NCBI RefSeq assembly: GCF_900101595.1
Contig: NZ_FMYY01000006.1
Location: 22,182-86,181 of the forward strand
DNA from: Paenibacillus sp. cl123
GTDB taxonomy: Bacteria > Bacillota > Bacilli > Paenibacillales > NBRC-103111
Reading direction: 5' to 3'
DNA: 64,000 bases
Below are positions 1 through 8,368 of this stretch, in pieces. The position numbers and the translations under genes are program-made. The notes beneath the pieces were generated by a model, which saw only the letters and a program-made list of their open reading frames with translations, made no database searches and was not told where the DNA came from. Positions within the stretch are counted from its first letter, which is position 1. Every line of letters starts with the position of its first letter.

Positions 1-156
1 TATGGTGCGGTTATCCCCCATAACGAACACTTGCCCTTCAGGCACGGTCCAACTGATATGGCCGTTAGTAACTATGATATCACCGTTTCCGTACAGCGGC
101 AGCAGACTTGTTCGTTTAGCTCCCGAGCGTAGTGGGTAATTAGGAACGTCATCCAT
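1..156 (-). pseudogene. Signal peptidase I C-terminal fragment (partial, runs off window)
   Basis: Reading leftward from an ATG at 156, 52 codons are open to the window edge. They end in VPEGQVFVMGDNRT, the conserved MGDNR box of type I signal peptidases, preceded by GDIIVTNG. The family's N-terminal membrane anchor and the catalytic Ser and Lys regions should lie upstream, but a stop codon sits 3 codons before this ATG and katE begins at 200. What is visible is therefore only the C-terminal half. It is either a decayed gene or a gene broken by the arrival of katE. The part beyond coordinate 1 cannot be judged. Confidence 0.55.
114..139 (+). promoter_or_regulatory. Sigma-B-type promoter of katE
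   Basis: GTTTAG (114-119), a 14-base spacer and GGGTAA (134-139) match the Bacillus general-stress sigma-B consensus GTTTAA-N12-15-GGGTAT with one mismatch per box. It ends 60 bases before the katE start. In Bacillus, katE is a classic sigma-B regulon member, so the match and the gene support each other. Confidence 0.6.
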
Positions 157-199
157 CGAGCCTACTTACTCTCAAAAACTCTAGCGGAGGAGCTGTGCA

Positions 200-2287
200 A
201 TGAGCAACGATCGTAGCATGGACAAAAACGTAAACGTAAACACGGACGTAAACGTAAACGGAAAGCAGAAGCAGCTGGAGCAATACCGGGTGGCCGACGA
301 AGGCCAGAAAATGACGACCAACCAAGGGTTGAAGGTATCGGAGGACGAATTCTCGCTGAAAGCCGGAGAACGGGGTCCGACCTTGATGGAGGACTTTCAC
401 TTCCGGGAGAAAATGACACACTTCGACCATGAGCGTATTCCTGAACGAGTTGTACATGCACGCGGTTTTGCTGCCCATGGCGAATTTCAAGTATATGAGT
501 CTTTGAAGGATATCACCAAGGCCAAGTTCCTGCAGGACCCTTCGGTCAAAACGCCTGTTTTCGTTCGCTTCTCCACGGTCGCGGGCTCGCGCGGTTCCGC
601 GGAGACAGTCAGGGATGCGCGCGGCTTCGCGACGAAGTTTTATACGGAGGAAGGCAACTATGATCTGGTCGGGAACAATATCCCGGTTTTCTTCATCCAG
701 GATGCGATCAAGTTCCCGGACCTCGTCCATGCGCTGAAGCCGGAGCCGCATCATGAGATGCCGCAGGCGGCCACGGCGCACGACACGTTCTGGGATTTTG
801 TCGCCAACAATCAGGAATCGGCTCACATGGTGATGTGGGCGATGTCGGACCGGGCGATTCCGCGCAGCTTCCGGATGATGGAGGGGTTCGGTGTCCATAC
901 GTTCCGTCTGGTGAATGAGCAGGGCAAGGCGCATTTTGTGAAATTTCACTGGAAGCCGGTGCTGGGCGTACATTCCCTCGTCTGGGACGAAGCGCAGAAA
1001 ATATCCGGCAAGGACCCGGATTTCCACCGCCGCGATTTGTGGGAGTCGATCGAGAAGGGCAATTTTCCCGAATATGAGCTGGGGCTTCAGCTTCTGCCGG
1101 AGGAGGACGAGTTCAAGTTCGACTTCGATATTCTCGATCCGACGAAAATATGGCCTGAAGAGGATGTGCCGGTACGTCTGGTCGGCAAGATGACGCTGAA
1201 CCGAAATGTGGACAATGTATTTGCCGAGACGGAGCAGGTGGCCTTCCATCCCGGTCATGTCGTGCCCGGCATCGACTTCTCCAACGACCCGCTGCTGCAG
1301 GGCCGGCTGTTCTCCTATACCGATACGCAGCTGATCCGGCTCGGCGGACCGAATTTCCACGAGCTGCCGATCAACCGTCCGGTATGTCCGTTCCATAACA
1401 ACCAGCGCGACGGGTACGGCCGCCAGACGATCAACAAAGGTCAGGTCAGCTACCACAACAATTCGCTCGCGGGCAATACTCCGTCCGTCTCGACGGAAGC
1501 CGAAGGCGGCTATGTTCATTATCAGGAGAAGGTAGAGGGGCGGAAGGTGCGGGCGCGCAGCGCAAGCTTCAAGGACCATTTCTCCCAGGCTACGCTGTTC
1601 TGGAACAGCATGAGCCCGCCGGAGAAGCAGCATATCATCCAAGCCTTCAGCTTTGAGCTGGGCAAGGTGCAGAGCAAGGATGTGCGGCAGCAGGTTGTCG
1701 ACATGTTCGCCCATGTCAGCCTGGAGCTGGCTTCTCCGGTAGCCGAAGCGATCGGGGCTTTTGCTCCGAAGGCGGATCCCGCGGCAGAGCCGCGGACTGC
1801 TAAGGCTTCGCCCGCCCTCAGCCAGGCCAACACGGTCAAGACGCCGCAGACGCGCAAGGTCGGCGTTATATTGGGTGACGGCTTCGATGACGTCGCCGTG
1901 CTCTCCGTGCTCGATACGCTCAGGGCTGCAGGCCTGCAGCCGGAGATCATCAGCGAGAAGCTGGGCCAGGTAACGGGAGCGCAGCAGACTTCGATCGAAG
2001 TGATGCACACCTTCCTGACGGCCGATTCGGTCTTGTTCGATGCGATCTACGCAGCGGGCGGCCAAATGGAAAATCGCCTGTTTCAGAAACAGGCGGGCAT
2101 ATTTGTCAAGGAAGCCTACGAGCATTACAAGCCGATCGGGGCAACCCGCGAGGGCCGGCAGCTGCTGAAGACCTGTGCCGCGGAGAACGGGCCGGGCGTT
2201 GTGACGGGGGAAGAGCCGCACTATTTCTCCCGTGATTTTATCGAAGCCATTGCCGCCCATCGGCATTGGGACCGCCAGCTCGTGTAG
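200..2287 (+). CDS. katE: Large-subunit (clade 2) catalase HPII type
   Basis: A 695-residue monofunctional heme catalase that splits hydrogen peroxide into water and oxygen in the cytoplasm. Visible family marks are the distal His in [11 protein letters not shown], the active-site Asn in [10 protein letters not shown] and the proximal heme Tyr in [10 protein letters not shown]. From about residue 545 a linker leads to a C-terminal flavodoxin/DJ-1-like domain ([18 protein letters not shown]). That extension and the length separate HPII-type enzymes from ordinary catalases of about 480 residues. The N-terminus carries a small Asn-Val repeat. GGAGG stands 8 bases before the ATG. A sigma-B-like promoter precedes it and a strong terminator follows, so it is monocistronic. 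Confidence 0.96.
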   Translation: MSNDRSMDKNVNVNTDVNVNGKQKQLEQYRVADEGQKMTTNQGLKVSEDEFSLKAGERGPTLMEDFHFREKMTHFDHERIPERVVHARGFAAHGEFQVYESLKDITKAKFLQDPSVKTPVFVRFSTVAGSRGSAETVRDARGFATKFYTEEGNYDLVGNNIPVFFIQDAIKFPDLVHALKPEPHHEMPQAATAHDTFWDFVANNQESAHMVMWAMSDRAIPRSFRMMEGFGVHTFRLVNEQGKAHFVKFHWKPVLGVHSLVWDEAQKISGKDPDFHRRDLWESIEKGNFPEYELGLQLLPEEDEFKFDFDILDPTKIWPEEDVPVRLVGKMTLNRNVDNVFAETEQVAFHPGHVVPGIDFSNDPLLQGRLFSYTDTQLIRLGGPNFHELPINRPVCPFHNNQRDGYGRQTINKGQVSYHNNSLAGNTPSVSTEAEGGYVHYQEKVEGRKVRARSASFKDHFSQATLFWNSMSPPEKQHIIQAFSFELGKVQSKDVRQQVVDMFAHVSLELASPVAEAIGAFAPKADPAAEPRTAKASPALSQANTVKTPQTRKVGVILGDGFDDVAVLSVLDTLRAAGLQPEIISEKLGQVTGAQQTSIEVMHTFLTADSVLFDAIYAAGGQMENRLFQKQAGIFVKEAYEHYKPIGATREGRQLLKTCAAENGPGVVTGEEPHYFSRDFIEAIAAHRHWDRQLV

Positions 2288-2328
2288 CCATGTTGGTATA
2301 ACCCGGTGAAACAAGGGCGGATTTAAGG

Positions 2329-2356
2329 AAAAAGCTCCGATGTCGGAGCTTTTTTT
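2329..2356 (+). terminator. katE terminator
   Basis: A perfect 7-bp stem (AGCTCCG / CGGAGCT) with a 4-base loop, A-rich before and seven or more T after; it could act on both strands. Confidence 0.85.
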
Positions 2357-2385
2357 CTGTTTGGAAAATGATGATTTTCGCCGAT

Positions 2386-2417
2386 TGTGGATAAGATGTG
2401 CATAGATTTGGGGATAA
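2386..2417 (-). promoter_or_regulatory. Pair of DnaA-box-like sites
   Basis: TGTGGATAA (2386-2394) is a perfect DnaA box (TTATCCACA) on the minus strand. TGGGGATAA follows at 2409-2417 with one mismatch in the same orientation. No replication gene is nearby, so a dispersed DnaA-binding site rather than an origin is the likelier reading. Confidence 0.4.
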
Positions 2418-2465
2418 GTGTTCTACCGTAAGCGCATGAAATCTGAAATCGACCGCATGCCAGTC

Positions 2466-2600
2466 GTAACGGAATTCGAAGCCTCTTAGCGAGCCCCATG
2501 ATCCATTTTTCGCTCCATTACCCGTCTTAGGGTTGCTGAGTTCCGCGAGCAGGGCGAAGGCGTGAGAAAAGTGGCTTTAAGGGCCTGCGAGTTCCGTTAC
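2466..2600. mobile_element. MITE-like 135-bp element with terminal inverted repeats
   Basis: GTAACGGAATTCG at 2466-2478 is mirrored by CGAGTTCCGTTAC at 2588-2600 (12 of 13 bases pair), and weaker symmetry runs on to about 24 bases (about 20 match). There is no open frame inside. The size and terminal repeats suit a non-autonomous transposable element or a large folded intergenic repeat. No convincing target-site duplication is visible, so mobility is unproven. Confidence 0.5.
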
Positions 2601-2737
2601 AGTTCCAAGCGTGTCATCGACCTCTCGCACTCTGGGTGTCAGGACGCTTCCAAGCGTTTTTCTTCCTGTCATCCGAAGTAGCGCATAGGGTATAATCAAG
2701 GGAAATGCAGCTTCCAATTACCCTAGGAGGTGCTTGA

Positions 2738-3142
2738 ATGATCGAATGCCCTTGGTGCCACCGCACCGTCGAAATCCAACAAGGCAAATGCCCTGAGTGC
2801 CGGCAGCCGCTTTATGAGGTGTCGGACCGGGATTTTCTTTCTTCCGAATGGACTGAGGACGAGGCGGGGGACGAGACAGCGGAAGCGAAGTGCGAGACAA
2901 ACGTGGAAGCGATGATCGAGAACAGCTTCCGGTGTGCCAAATGCCGCTCCGAGGCATGTATCGTTAAGGAAGTGGCTATGACGGGGACGGGGCTGAGCAA
3001 GCTATTGGATATCCAGCATCATCATTACTTGTTTGTCTCTTGCGCGCATTGCGGCAGCGTAGAAATTTACGACCCCGAGGTTCTCCGCGGCCAAAAGCCC
3101 GGTGAGCTGGGGACGATGCTGGACATTTTGTTTGGACGCTGA
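2738..3142 (+). CDS. Small double zinc-ribbon protein
   Basis: 134 residues, soluble. Residues 5-21 hold CPWCHRTVEIQQGKCPEC, a typical four-Cys zinc ribbon. A second CxxC pair set appears as CAKC (about 68-71) and CAHC (about 108-111), with a GTG-SKL-hydrophobic core between. The second half resembles small nucleic-acid-binding zinc-ribbon proteins of Bacillota that carry the phrase GTGLSKLLDIQ. The function is unknown. AGGAGG stands 7 bases before the ATG, and a TATAAT-like box lies at about 2690. The next gene starts 66 bases downstream and may be cotranscribed. Confidence 0.75.
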   Translation: MIECPWCHRTVEIQQGKCPECRQPLYEVSDRDFLSSEWTEDEAGDETAEAKCETNVEAMIENSFRCAKCRSEACIVKEVAMTGTGLSKLLDIQHHHYLFVSCAHCGSVEIYDPEVLRGQKPGELGTMLDILFGR

Positions 3143-3208
3143 GGAAGGCGGCTGGGTTCAGGGGAATGCTTCGTATAAAATGCCCAGTCCAGGAAAGGTT
3201 GGTTACAT

Positions 3209-3949
3209 ATGGGGCACGCTACGGAATGGGATACGTACAAGCAGGCGATTTGTTCCCTGCCAGCGGATAGACCTCTCACAAAGGAAGAGGCGCTCACGGA
3301 TGCGCTGCTGATGCGGCGTTTCGGTCAGGTAGAGATGTACTACGCTCCTCATAATGAATACGTGAACCATGAGGCCCGGGTCGTGATCATCGGAATTACA
3401 CCGGGCTGGACACAGATGCAAATTGCTTTGGAGGCGGCCAGGAAAGGGCTGGAGCAGCAGCTGAATGAGAAGGAAATTTGGAAGCGGGCGAAAGCGGAAG
3501 CGCGATTTGCCGGGGCGATGCGACGCAATCTGATCTCGATGCTGGATGAACTGGAATTGCATAGGTATCTTGGTGTGTCATCGAGCGAAGCGCTGTTCCG
3601 GGAGGAGGGCGAACTGCTGCATACGACCTCCGCGCTGAAATATCCGGTATTTGTTGGCAAGCAAAACTATACCGGGTCCCGGCCTCCTCTTGCGACGACT
3701 CCGTACCTGAGAGAGCTTGCCATGGGCTTTATGCGCTCCGAGCTGAGCGCTTTCCCCCATGCGCTGCTGATCCCTTTAGGCAGGGCGGTAGAAGACCTGC
3801 TTCAGGAGATGGACCGGGAGAACGGGATCGACCGGGGACGCATCCTGTGGGGATTTCCCCATCCGTCAGGAGCTAACGGGCACAGGCACAGACAGTTTGC
3901 GGAAGGGGCCGAACGGATGGGGGGCGTACTTAAACGCTTGTTTGGCTAA
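3209..3949 (+). CDS. Uracil-DNA-glycosylase-superfamily-like protein
   Basis: 246 residues. Two motifs point to the UDG fold: VVIIGITPGWTQMQ (about residue 54), at the place of the water-activating GxxPG loop, and FPHPSGANGHR near the C-terminus, like the HPSPxS DNA-intercalation motif. The middle is helical and basic. Residue choice at the catalytic loop differs from UNG families 1-5, so base specificity, or even glycosylase activity, cannot be read from sequence. AGGAAAGG lies about 10 bases before the ATG. Confidence 0.6.
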   Translation: MGHATEWDTYKQAICSLPADRPLTKEEALTDALLMRRFGQVEMYYAPHNEYVNHEARVVIIGITPGWTQMQIALEAARKGLEQQLNEKEIWKRAKAEARFAGAMRRNLISMLDELELHRYLGVSSSEALFREEGELLHTTSALKYPVFVGKQNYTGSRPPLATTPYLRELAMGFMRSELSAFPHALLIPLGRAVEDLLQEMDRENGIDRGRILWGFPHPSGANGHRHRQFAEGAERMGGVLKRLFG

Positions 3950-3954
3950 AAACT

Positions 3955-3980
3955 CCCAAGTGAATAATTGGGTATTATTT
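3955..3980 (+). terminator. Weak terminator after the UDG-like gene
   Basis: CCCAA / TTGGG stem with an 8-base loop, followed by TATTATTT. Short stem, so only tentative. Confidence 0.35.
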
Positions 3981-4142
3981 ACTTATATGGCGAGTAAGGA
4001 AGTCAGGTGCAGCACGAGGGGCCATTGGTATTCAGCAGTCGGCACCTCCGCTCCAAACGCATCGAATCTTGTCGAGTTATGACGATTTATACTTGAAATG
4101 ATAGCATAGAGCGTGTACTATACAAGGTATAACTTCAAAACA

Positions 4143-4213
4143 ACTCGTATAATATTGGGAATATGGCCCATAAGTTTCTACCGGATGACCATTGCAATTA
4201 TCCGACTATGAGT
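4143..4213 (+). promoter_or_regulatory. Guanine (purine) riboswitch aptamer
   Basis: The purine-aptamer core is present: P1 strands ACTCGTA / TATGAGT, the J1/2 TATAAT, a TGGG/CCCA P2, the invariant AAGTTTCTACCGG and the closing CCGACTATG. The specificity base in J3/1 (position 4206, equal to residue 74 of the B. subtilis xpt aptamer) is C, which selects guanine or hypoxanthine rather than adenine. It lies 264 bases upstream of xpt with a terminator between, the standard OFF-switch arrangement. Confidence 0.93.
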
Positions 4214-4310
4214 GAGATCGCATCCGGACTGCCTTTTATTTACCTTTGGTAATATAATTCGGCTGCTGCGGACGCTTTGTGTGTGACACCATGAGGTACG
4301 CCATCACAGA

Positions 4311-4361
4311 GGGACAGACTTCACTTGAGAGAAACCGCTCAAGCAGAATCTGTCCCTTTTT
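4311..4361 (+). terminator. Riboswitch expression-platform terminator
   Basis: GGGACAGA (4311-4318) pairs with TCTGTCCC (4349-4356), with an inner CTTGAG/CTCAAG stem and a following TTTTTC. Its place between aptamer and xpt makes it the ligand-controlled terminator. Confidence 0.88.
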
Positions 4362-4477
4362 CAAAGTCTCAGAAAGTATAAACGGAGAAGTGGCTCGACT
4401 TCTTGACAAACGCACGGCGCCTAGAAGACGCCGTCAGGCGTTTATCCTTGTGCCGAAAAAAGGAGCGATAACGAATA

Positions 4478-5101
4478 ATGAAGCTTTTGCAGGAACGCAT
4501 ACGCCAAGAGGGACTCATCCTCTCCGACACGGTGCTGAAGGTGGACTCGTTTTTGAATCATCAGGTGGATACGCAGCTGGCGCTGGAGATCGGGAAGGAA
4601 TTCGCCCGGCTGTTCGCGGGCAAGTCCATTACGAAGGTGCTGACCATCGAGGCCAGCGGTATCCAATTCGCGATGGCGACCGGCATCGCGCTGCAGGTTC
4701 CTTTCATCTACGCCAAGAAAAAGAAAGCCGTCACCCTCTCGGAGCAAGTGTATTCGGCTCCTGTGCATTCCTTCACCCGGCAGGAGACGTATCAGGTCAG
4801 CATCTCGCAGAAATATCTCGGCCCGGACGATAAGGTGCTGATCGTCGATGATTTCCTCGCGACCGGCGCGGCCTTGGTCGGACTGGTCGATATTGTCCGG
4901 GAATCGGGCGCGGAGCTGGCGGGCGTCGGCTGTGTGATCGAGAAGAGCTTCCAGGAGGGACGGGGCTTGCTGGAGGAACGAGGCGTGCATGTCCGCTCGC
5001 TGGCGCGGATCGCTGCGATGTCGCCGGGCAGCATCCGTTTTGTAGACGAGGAAGGGCTTGCGGGCGATAGCGAGCCGGCGAAGGAGAATGCCGTATGCTG
5101 A
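4478..5101 (+). CDS. xpt: Xanthine phosphoribosyltransferase
   Basis: A 207-residue type I PRTase that joins xanthine with PRPP to make XMP in purine salvage. The PRPP-binding loop VLIVDDFLATGAAL lies at about residues 123-136. The N-terminal MKLLQERIRQEG and the AKKKKAVTLSEQVYSAPV loop are typical of Bacillus Xpt. Length equals the family norm. AAAGGAG sits 12 bases before the ATG. It shares ATGCTGA with the next gene, so translation is probably coupled. It is controlled by the guanine riboswitch upstream. Confidence 0.97.
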   Translation: MKLLQERIRQEGLILSDTVLKVDSFLNHQVDTQLALEIGKEFARLFAGKSITKVLTIEASGIQFAMATGIALQVPFIYAKKKKAVTLSEQVYSAPVHSFTRQETYQVSISQKYLGPDDKVLIVDDFLATGAALVGLVDIVRESGAELAGVGCVIEKSFQEGRGLLEERGVHVRSLARIAAMSPGSIRFVDEEGLAGDSEPAKENAVC

Positions 5102-6402
5102 GCAAGCAAAAGGTAGTGGCGTTAGGCTTCCAGCACGTGCTGGCCATGTATGCGGGAGCGGTCATCGTGCCGCTGATCGTCGGGGGAGCCCTGAAGCTGA
5201 ACGGGACGCAGATGGCCTATCTGATTGCAGCGGACCTGTTCACCTGCGGAATAGCGACGATTCTGCAAGTCATGGGCACCAAGTATTTCGGCAGCAGGCT
5301 GCCGGTTATTTTGGGCTGTACGTTTACGGCGGTCGGGCCGATTATCGCGATCGCTTCGACCTCCAATCTGGCTACGGCTTATGGAGCGATCATCTTATCC
5401 GGTTTATTCGTCGTGCTGGCTGCACCCTTGTACGGCAAGCTGCTGCGGTTTTTCCCGACGATCGTGACGGGTTCGGTGGTGACTATTATCGGGTTGTCCC
5501 TCATTCCGGTTGCCATGAACAATGCGGCCGGAGGCCAGGGCGATCCAAGCTTCGGCCAGACGCATAATCTGCTGCTGGCGCTCGGAACGCTCGTCGTGAT
5601 CCTGGTGGTTAATCGGCTGGCCAAAGGCTTCCTGCGCGCCATCTCGGTGCTCATCGGCCTGGCCGCGGGTACGGCGGCGGGTTATGCGATGGGGTTGGTC
5701 AGCTTCTCGGCGGTCGGTTCGGCCTCCTGGATCAGCGTGGCGCAGCCTTTCTACTTCGGGATTCCTCAGTTCAGCCTCATGGCCGTCATCACGATGATTA
5801 TTGTGAATATCGTCAGCATGGTCGAGTCGACCGGCGTCTACTTCGCGGTCGGCAAGGCGACCGATCAGAAGGTCGAGCCTAAGCAGATCGTGGGCGGCCT
5901 ACGTTCCGAAGGCTTGGCGATTATGCTGGGCGGGGTATTCAATGCTTTTCCGTACACGGCTTTCTCGCAAAATGTCGGCTTGATCTCGCTGACCCGCGTC
6001 AAGTCGCGGGATGTGATCTTCGCGGCGGGCGGCATCATGGTCATCCTCGGCTTGCTGCCGAAGCTGGCCGCGCTGACGACCGTCATTCCGAATGCGGTGC
6101 TGGGCGGCGCGATGATCGTCATGTTCGGTTCGGTGGCGGCGTCCGGCATCTCGATTCTGGCCGAGGTCGATCTGCGGAAGGACAGCAACCTGCTGATCGC
6201 GGCGTGCAGCATAGCCGTGGGCCTGGGCTCCGCTACGCTCCCCGCCATGTTCGATCAGCTGCCGGATTTCGCTAAAATGCTGCTGCAGAACGGCATCGTC
6301 TCCGGTTCCTTGACGGCGATCGTGCTGAATCTGTTCTTGTCAAGCCGCAAGGCGTCGACACCGGCCGGGCACACGGAATCCGAAGCTGCTCCGACCGCGT
6401 AA
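5095..6402 (+). CDS. pbuX: Xanthine permease (NCS2 family)
   Basis: A 435-residue multi-spanning membrane protein of the nucleobase:cation symporter 2 family that imports xanthine for Xpt. Motifs include GFQHVLAMYAGAVIVPLIV in TM1, LGCTFTAVGP in TM3 and the family signature ESTGVYFAVGK around residue 243, followed by AFPYTAFSQNVGLI. It overlaps the xpt stop by 7 bases and is governed by the same riboswitch. Confidence 0.96.
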   Translation: MLSKQKVVALGFQHVLAMYAGAVIVPLIVGGALKLNGTQMAYLIAADLFTCGIATILQVMGTKYFGSRLPVILGCTFTAVGPIIAIASTSNLATAYGAIILSGLFVVLAAPLYGKLLRFFPTIVTGSVVTIIGLSLIPVAMNNAAGGQGDPSFGQTHNLLLALGTLVVILVVNRLAKGFLRAISVLIGLAAGTAAGYAMGLVSFSAVGSASWISVAQPFYFGIPQFSLMAVITMIIVNIVSMVESTGVYFAVGKATDQKVEPKQIVGGLRSEGLAIMLGGVFNAFPYTAFSQNVGLISLTRVKSRDVIFAAGGIMVILGLLPKLAALTTVIPNAVLGGAMIVMFGSVAASGISILAEVDLRKDSNLLIAACSIAVGLGSATLPAMFDQLPDFAKMLLQNGIVSGSLTAIVLNLFLSSRKASTPAGHTESEAAPTA

Positions 6403-6762
6403 GAACGCTCTGCTCCAACAAAACAGCCGTCCCCCAAGAGGTTTTTCCCTTGATGTGACAGCTAATGGCGGCCCGAAGTAAGGGAGTTGTGAGGAAACCC
6501 GCATAACCTAAGCAATAACAACCATCATGTCTTTCACTAAACGAGGCTGCCGCACAAACGCGCTCACGTAAGCTAAACGAACAACTCCCCAATTTCAGTC
6601 AAAAAAGCTCCGATTCCACCAGCACAGCTAGCACAGTGGATACGGAGCTTCTTTTTGTACATGAAATATAGCTTTATGCGGGGTGTCATAAATCTGAAAT
6701 TTGTCTTTCGTGACAGCCCCTTAGCCATACCTGCTAAAGGATGATAGCGAAACGCTTTACTC
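6403..6762. other. 360-bp intergenic stretch between pbuX and the GDPD gene
   Basis: It holds a bidirectional terminator at its right part and an inverted repeat GGGAGTTGT (6482-6490) / ACAACTCCC (6581-6589). No coding frame with a plausible start was seen. Confidence 0.5.
6601..6656. terminator. Bidirectional terminator between convergent operons
   Basis: AGCTCCG / CGGAGCT stem with a second TCCAC/GTGGA stem inside, A6 to the left and a T-rich tail to the right. It can end both pbuX (rightward) and the seven-gene polyol operon (leftward). Confidence 0.8.
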
Positions 6763-7482
6763 TTAAGAGATCGACTGGTTTCTCTGCCCGGACACGGAGG
6801 CCCAGCGATCCAGCTCATTGGTGCAAATAAGCAGGGAGGGATAGCGCAGCATCTGCCTCATATCCTGCTCGCTGTCTACGGTCCAGGCGATGAGCCCGAT
6901 CTGCTCCTGCTCGCAGCGGCGGATGAACTCATCGTTCAAGTAAGGATAATGAATGGACATGTATCCGCATCCGATCTCTTTGGCAAAGGGGAAGAAGGCC
7001 GGCGAAGCGCCCGAATTGATCATGCCGATGCCGATCTTATCGTCCAGCTCGCGGATGCGGGTCAACGAGTAATGGTCGAAGGAAGTCAGGAATACCTGCT
7101 CCTGCATCTGCTTTCGCTTGACGGCATCCAGAACAGCCTCTTCCAGACCGGGATACAGCGGTCCCATCTGCTTCAGCTCGATATCGACGATGAGCCGGCC
7201 TTTCAATAAATCCAGCGCCTCATCCAAGGTCGGAATCCGTTCGCCTTCGCCGATGGTCAGCTCCTTGAGCTCGGCCAAGGTGAAGTCCTTGACCTGTCCC
7301 TTGCCGTCGGTCATCCGGTCTACGGACGTATCATGGATGACGACGGGAATGCCGTCCTTGCTGAGCTGAACGTCCAGCTCCAGGTGGGAATAGGAAAGCT
7401 CGCATGCGGCTTGAAAGGAACTCAGCGTATTTTCCGGATATCGCCGGGGATACCCGCGGTGAGCCATGCCTCTGATTGTCAT
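6763..7482 (-). CDS. Glycerophosphodiester phosphodiesterase
   Basis: 239 residues, cytoplasmic (no signal peptide). It has the GDPD TIM-barrel marks: MAHRGYPRRYPENTLSSF at the N-terminus, HLELDVQLSKDGIPVVIHD with the metal-binding Glu, Asp and His, and an LTSFDHYSL strand near residue 140. Expected reaction: glycerophosphodiester to glycerol-3-phosphate plus alcohol. The ATG at 7482 has GGAGAG 6 bases upstream and shares ATGA with the upstream HAD gene, so it is the last gene of the operon. Its place in a polyol operon suggests a phosphodiester feeds the pathway or is a by-product. Confidence 0.9.
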   Translation of the reverse strand: MTIRGMAHRGYPRRYPENTLSSFQAACELSYSHLELDVQLSKDGIPVVIHDTSVDRMTDGKGQVKDFTLAELKELTIGEGERIPTLDEALDLLKGRLIVDIELKQMGPLYPGLEEAVLDAVKRKQMQEQVFLTSFDHYSLTRIRELDDKIGIGMINSGASPAFFPFAKEIGCGYMSIHYPYLNDEFIRRCEQEQIGLIAWTVDSEQDMRQMLRYPSLLICTNELDRWASVSGQRNQSIS

Positions 7483-8309
7483 TGTATTCTCTCCTCCGGA
7501 TGAGTAACGGTATTTAGCAGATTCAGCGCTTCCATAACCTCGACAACGCCTTCTCCATAGCTGCGGCTGCATACATAAGAAGCTCGCGCCTTCAAGTCGG
7601 GATGGCTGTTGGCGACGGCGGCTCCCACGCCGGCCGCTTCGATCATATCCAGGTCGTTCATTTGATTGCCGATGCTCAGCACCTCGGAAGGCTCCACCTG
7701 TAGAAGCTCCATCAGCTTGCGGAGCGCAGTGCCTTTGCTTTGACTCGGGGGGATGATCTCGAAGTAATTGTCCTCCGATTGAATCGTAGCGTAGCCTTGC
7801 TCGAAACGGCCGTGATGCTCCGCCCAAAGCGCTTGAATCTGCGGCATATCGCCGATGAGCAGTACCTTTTGCACAAGCCTGCCGGTCCATTCCCGATCCT
7901 GGGGATGGACGACCTCGCACGCGATATTTTCCCGGTCTTCGAAGATGTCGACATCCGCCGTCCGTCGAAGAGCCAGCGCCCCCGTCTCCTCGAAGAGCAT
8001 CACCGTCACGCCCAGCTCCCCCGCTTCCAGCAGGAAAGGAGCCAGCTCTTGCAGACTTAGTGTGGATGCCGCAAGCACCTGATGGCGATCCGCGATGACG
8101 CTGCCATTGCATAGAATGAACGGGATATCGATGTCCAGCTCCTCCACAATATGCCTGGCCGTGGGGCCGAACCGCCCTGTAGCGATAGTAAACAGGCCGC
8201 CGGATGCCTTGAATTGCCGGACGGCAGCCTTGACCGGCTCGGTTAACGCATGACTTTCGGACAGCAGCGTTCCGTCCAGATCACTTACAATTAAGCGTAT
8301 GTTGCTCAT
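7479..8309 (-). CDS. HAD-superfamily (Cof-type, IIB) phosphatase
   Basis: 276 residues from the preferred ATG at 8309, which has GGAGG 11 bases upstream; a TTG/ATG pair 6 to 7 codons earlier lacks a ribosome site. Motif I is DLDGTLL, motif II TIATGR, and motif IV GNQMNDLDMIE, all of the Cof/YidA class that dephosphorylates sugar phosphates and similar small molecules. The IIB cap (about residues 85-190) sets the substrate, which cannot be read directly. In this operon it might hydrolyse a phosphorylated polyol or remove a toxic side product. Confidence 0.88.
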   Translation of the reverse strand: MSNIRLIVSDLDGTLLSESHALTEPVKAAVRQFKASGGLFTIATGRFGPTARHIVEELDIDIPFILCNGSVIADRHQVLAASTLSLQELAPFLLEAGELGVTVMLFEETGALALRRTADVDIFEDRENIACEVVHPQDREWTGRLVQKVLLIGDMPQIQALWAEHHGRFEQGYATIQSEDNYFEIIPPSQSKGTALRKLMELLQVEPSEVLSIGNQMNDLDMIEAAGVGAAVANSHPDLKARASYVCSRSYGEGVVEVMEALNLLNTVTHPEERIQ

Positions 8310-8368
8310 TTCTGCTCTTTCCTCCATCAAGAGGAGCGACCTGCAGCCAAACGGCCTGCTTCTCTCAT

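Noticed and set aside
149..2314. A 721-codon open frame antisense to katE
   Set aside because: No domain signal and no ribosome site; it mirrors the codon bias of a GC-rich gene. Similar long antisense frames oppose the ABC exporter genes (43556-45367 and 45547-47223).
6482..6589. Second MITE-like element (GGGAGTTGT inverted repeat)
   Set aside because: Only 9 bp of symmetry with no extension; too short to support an element.
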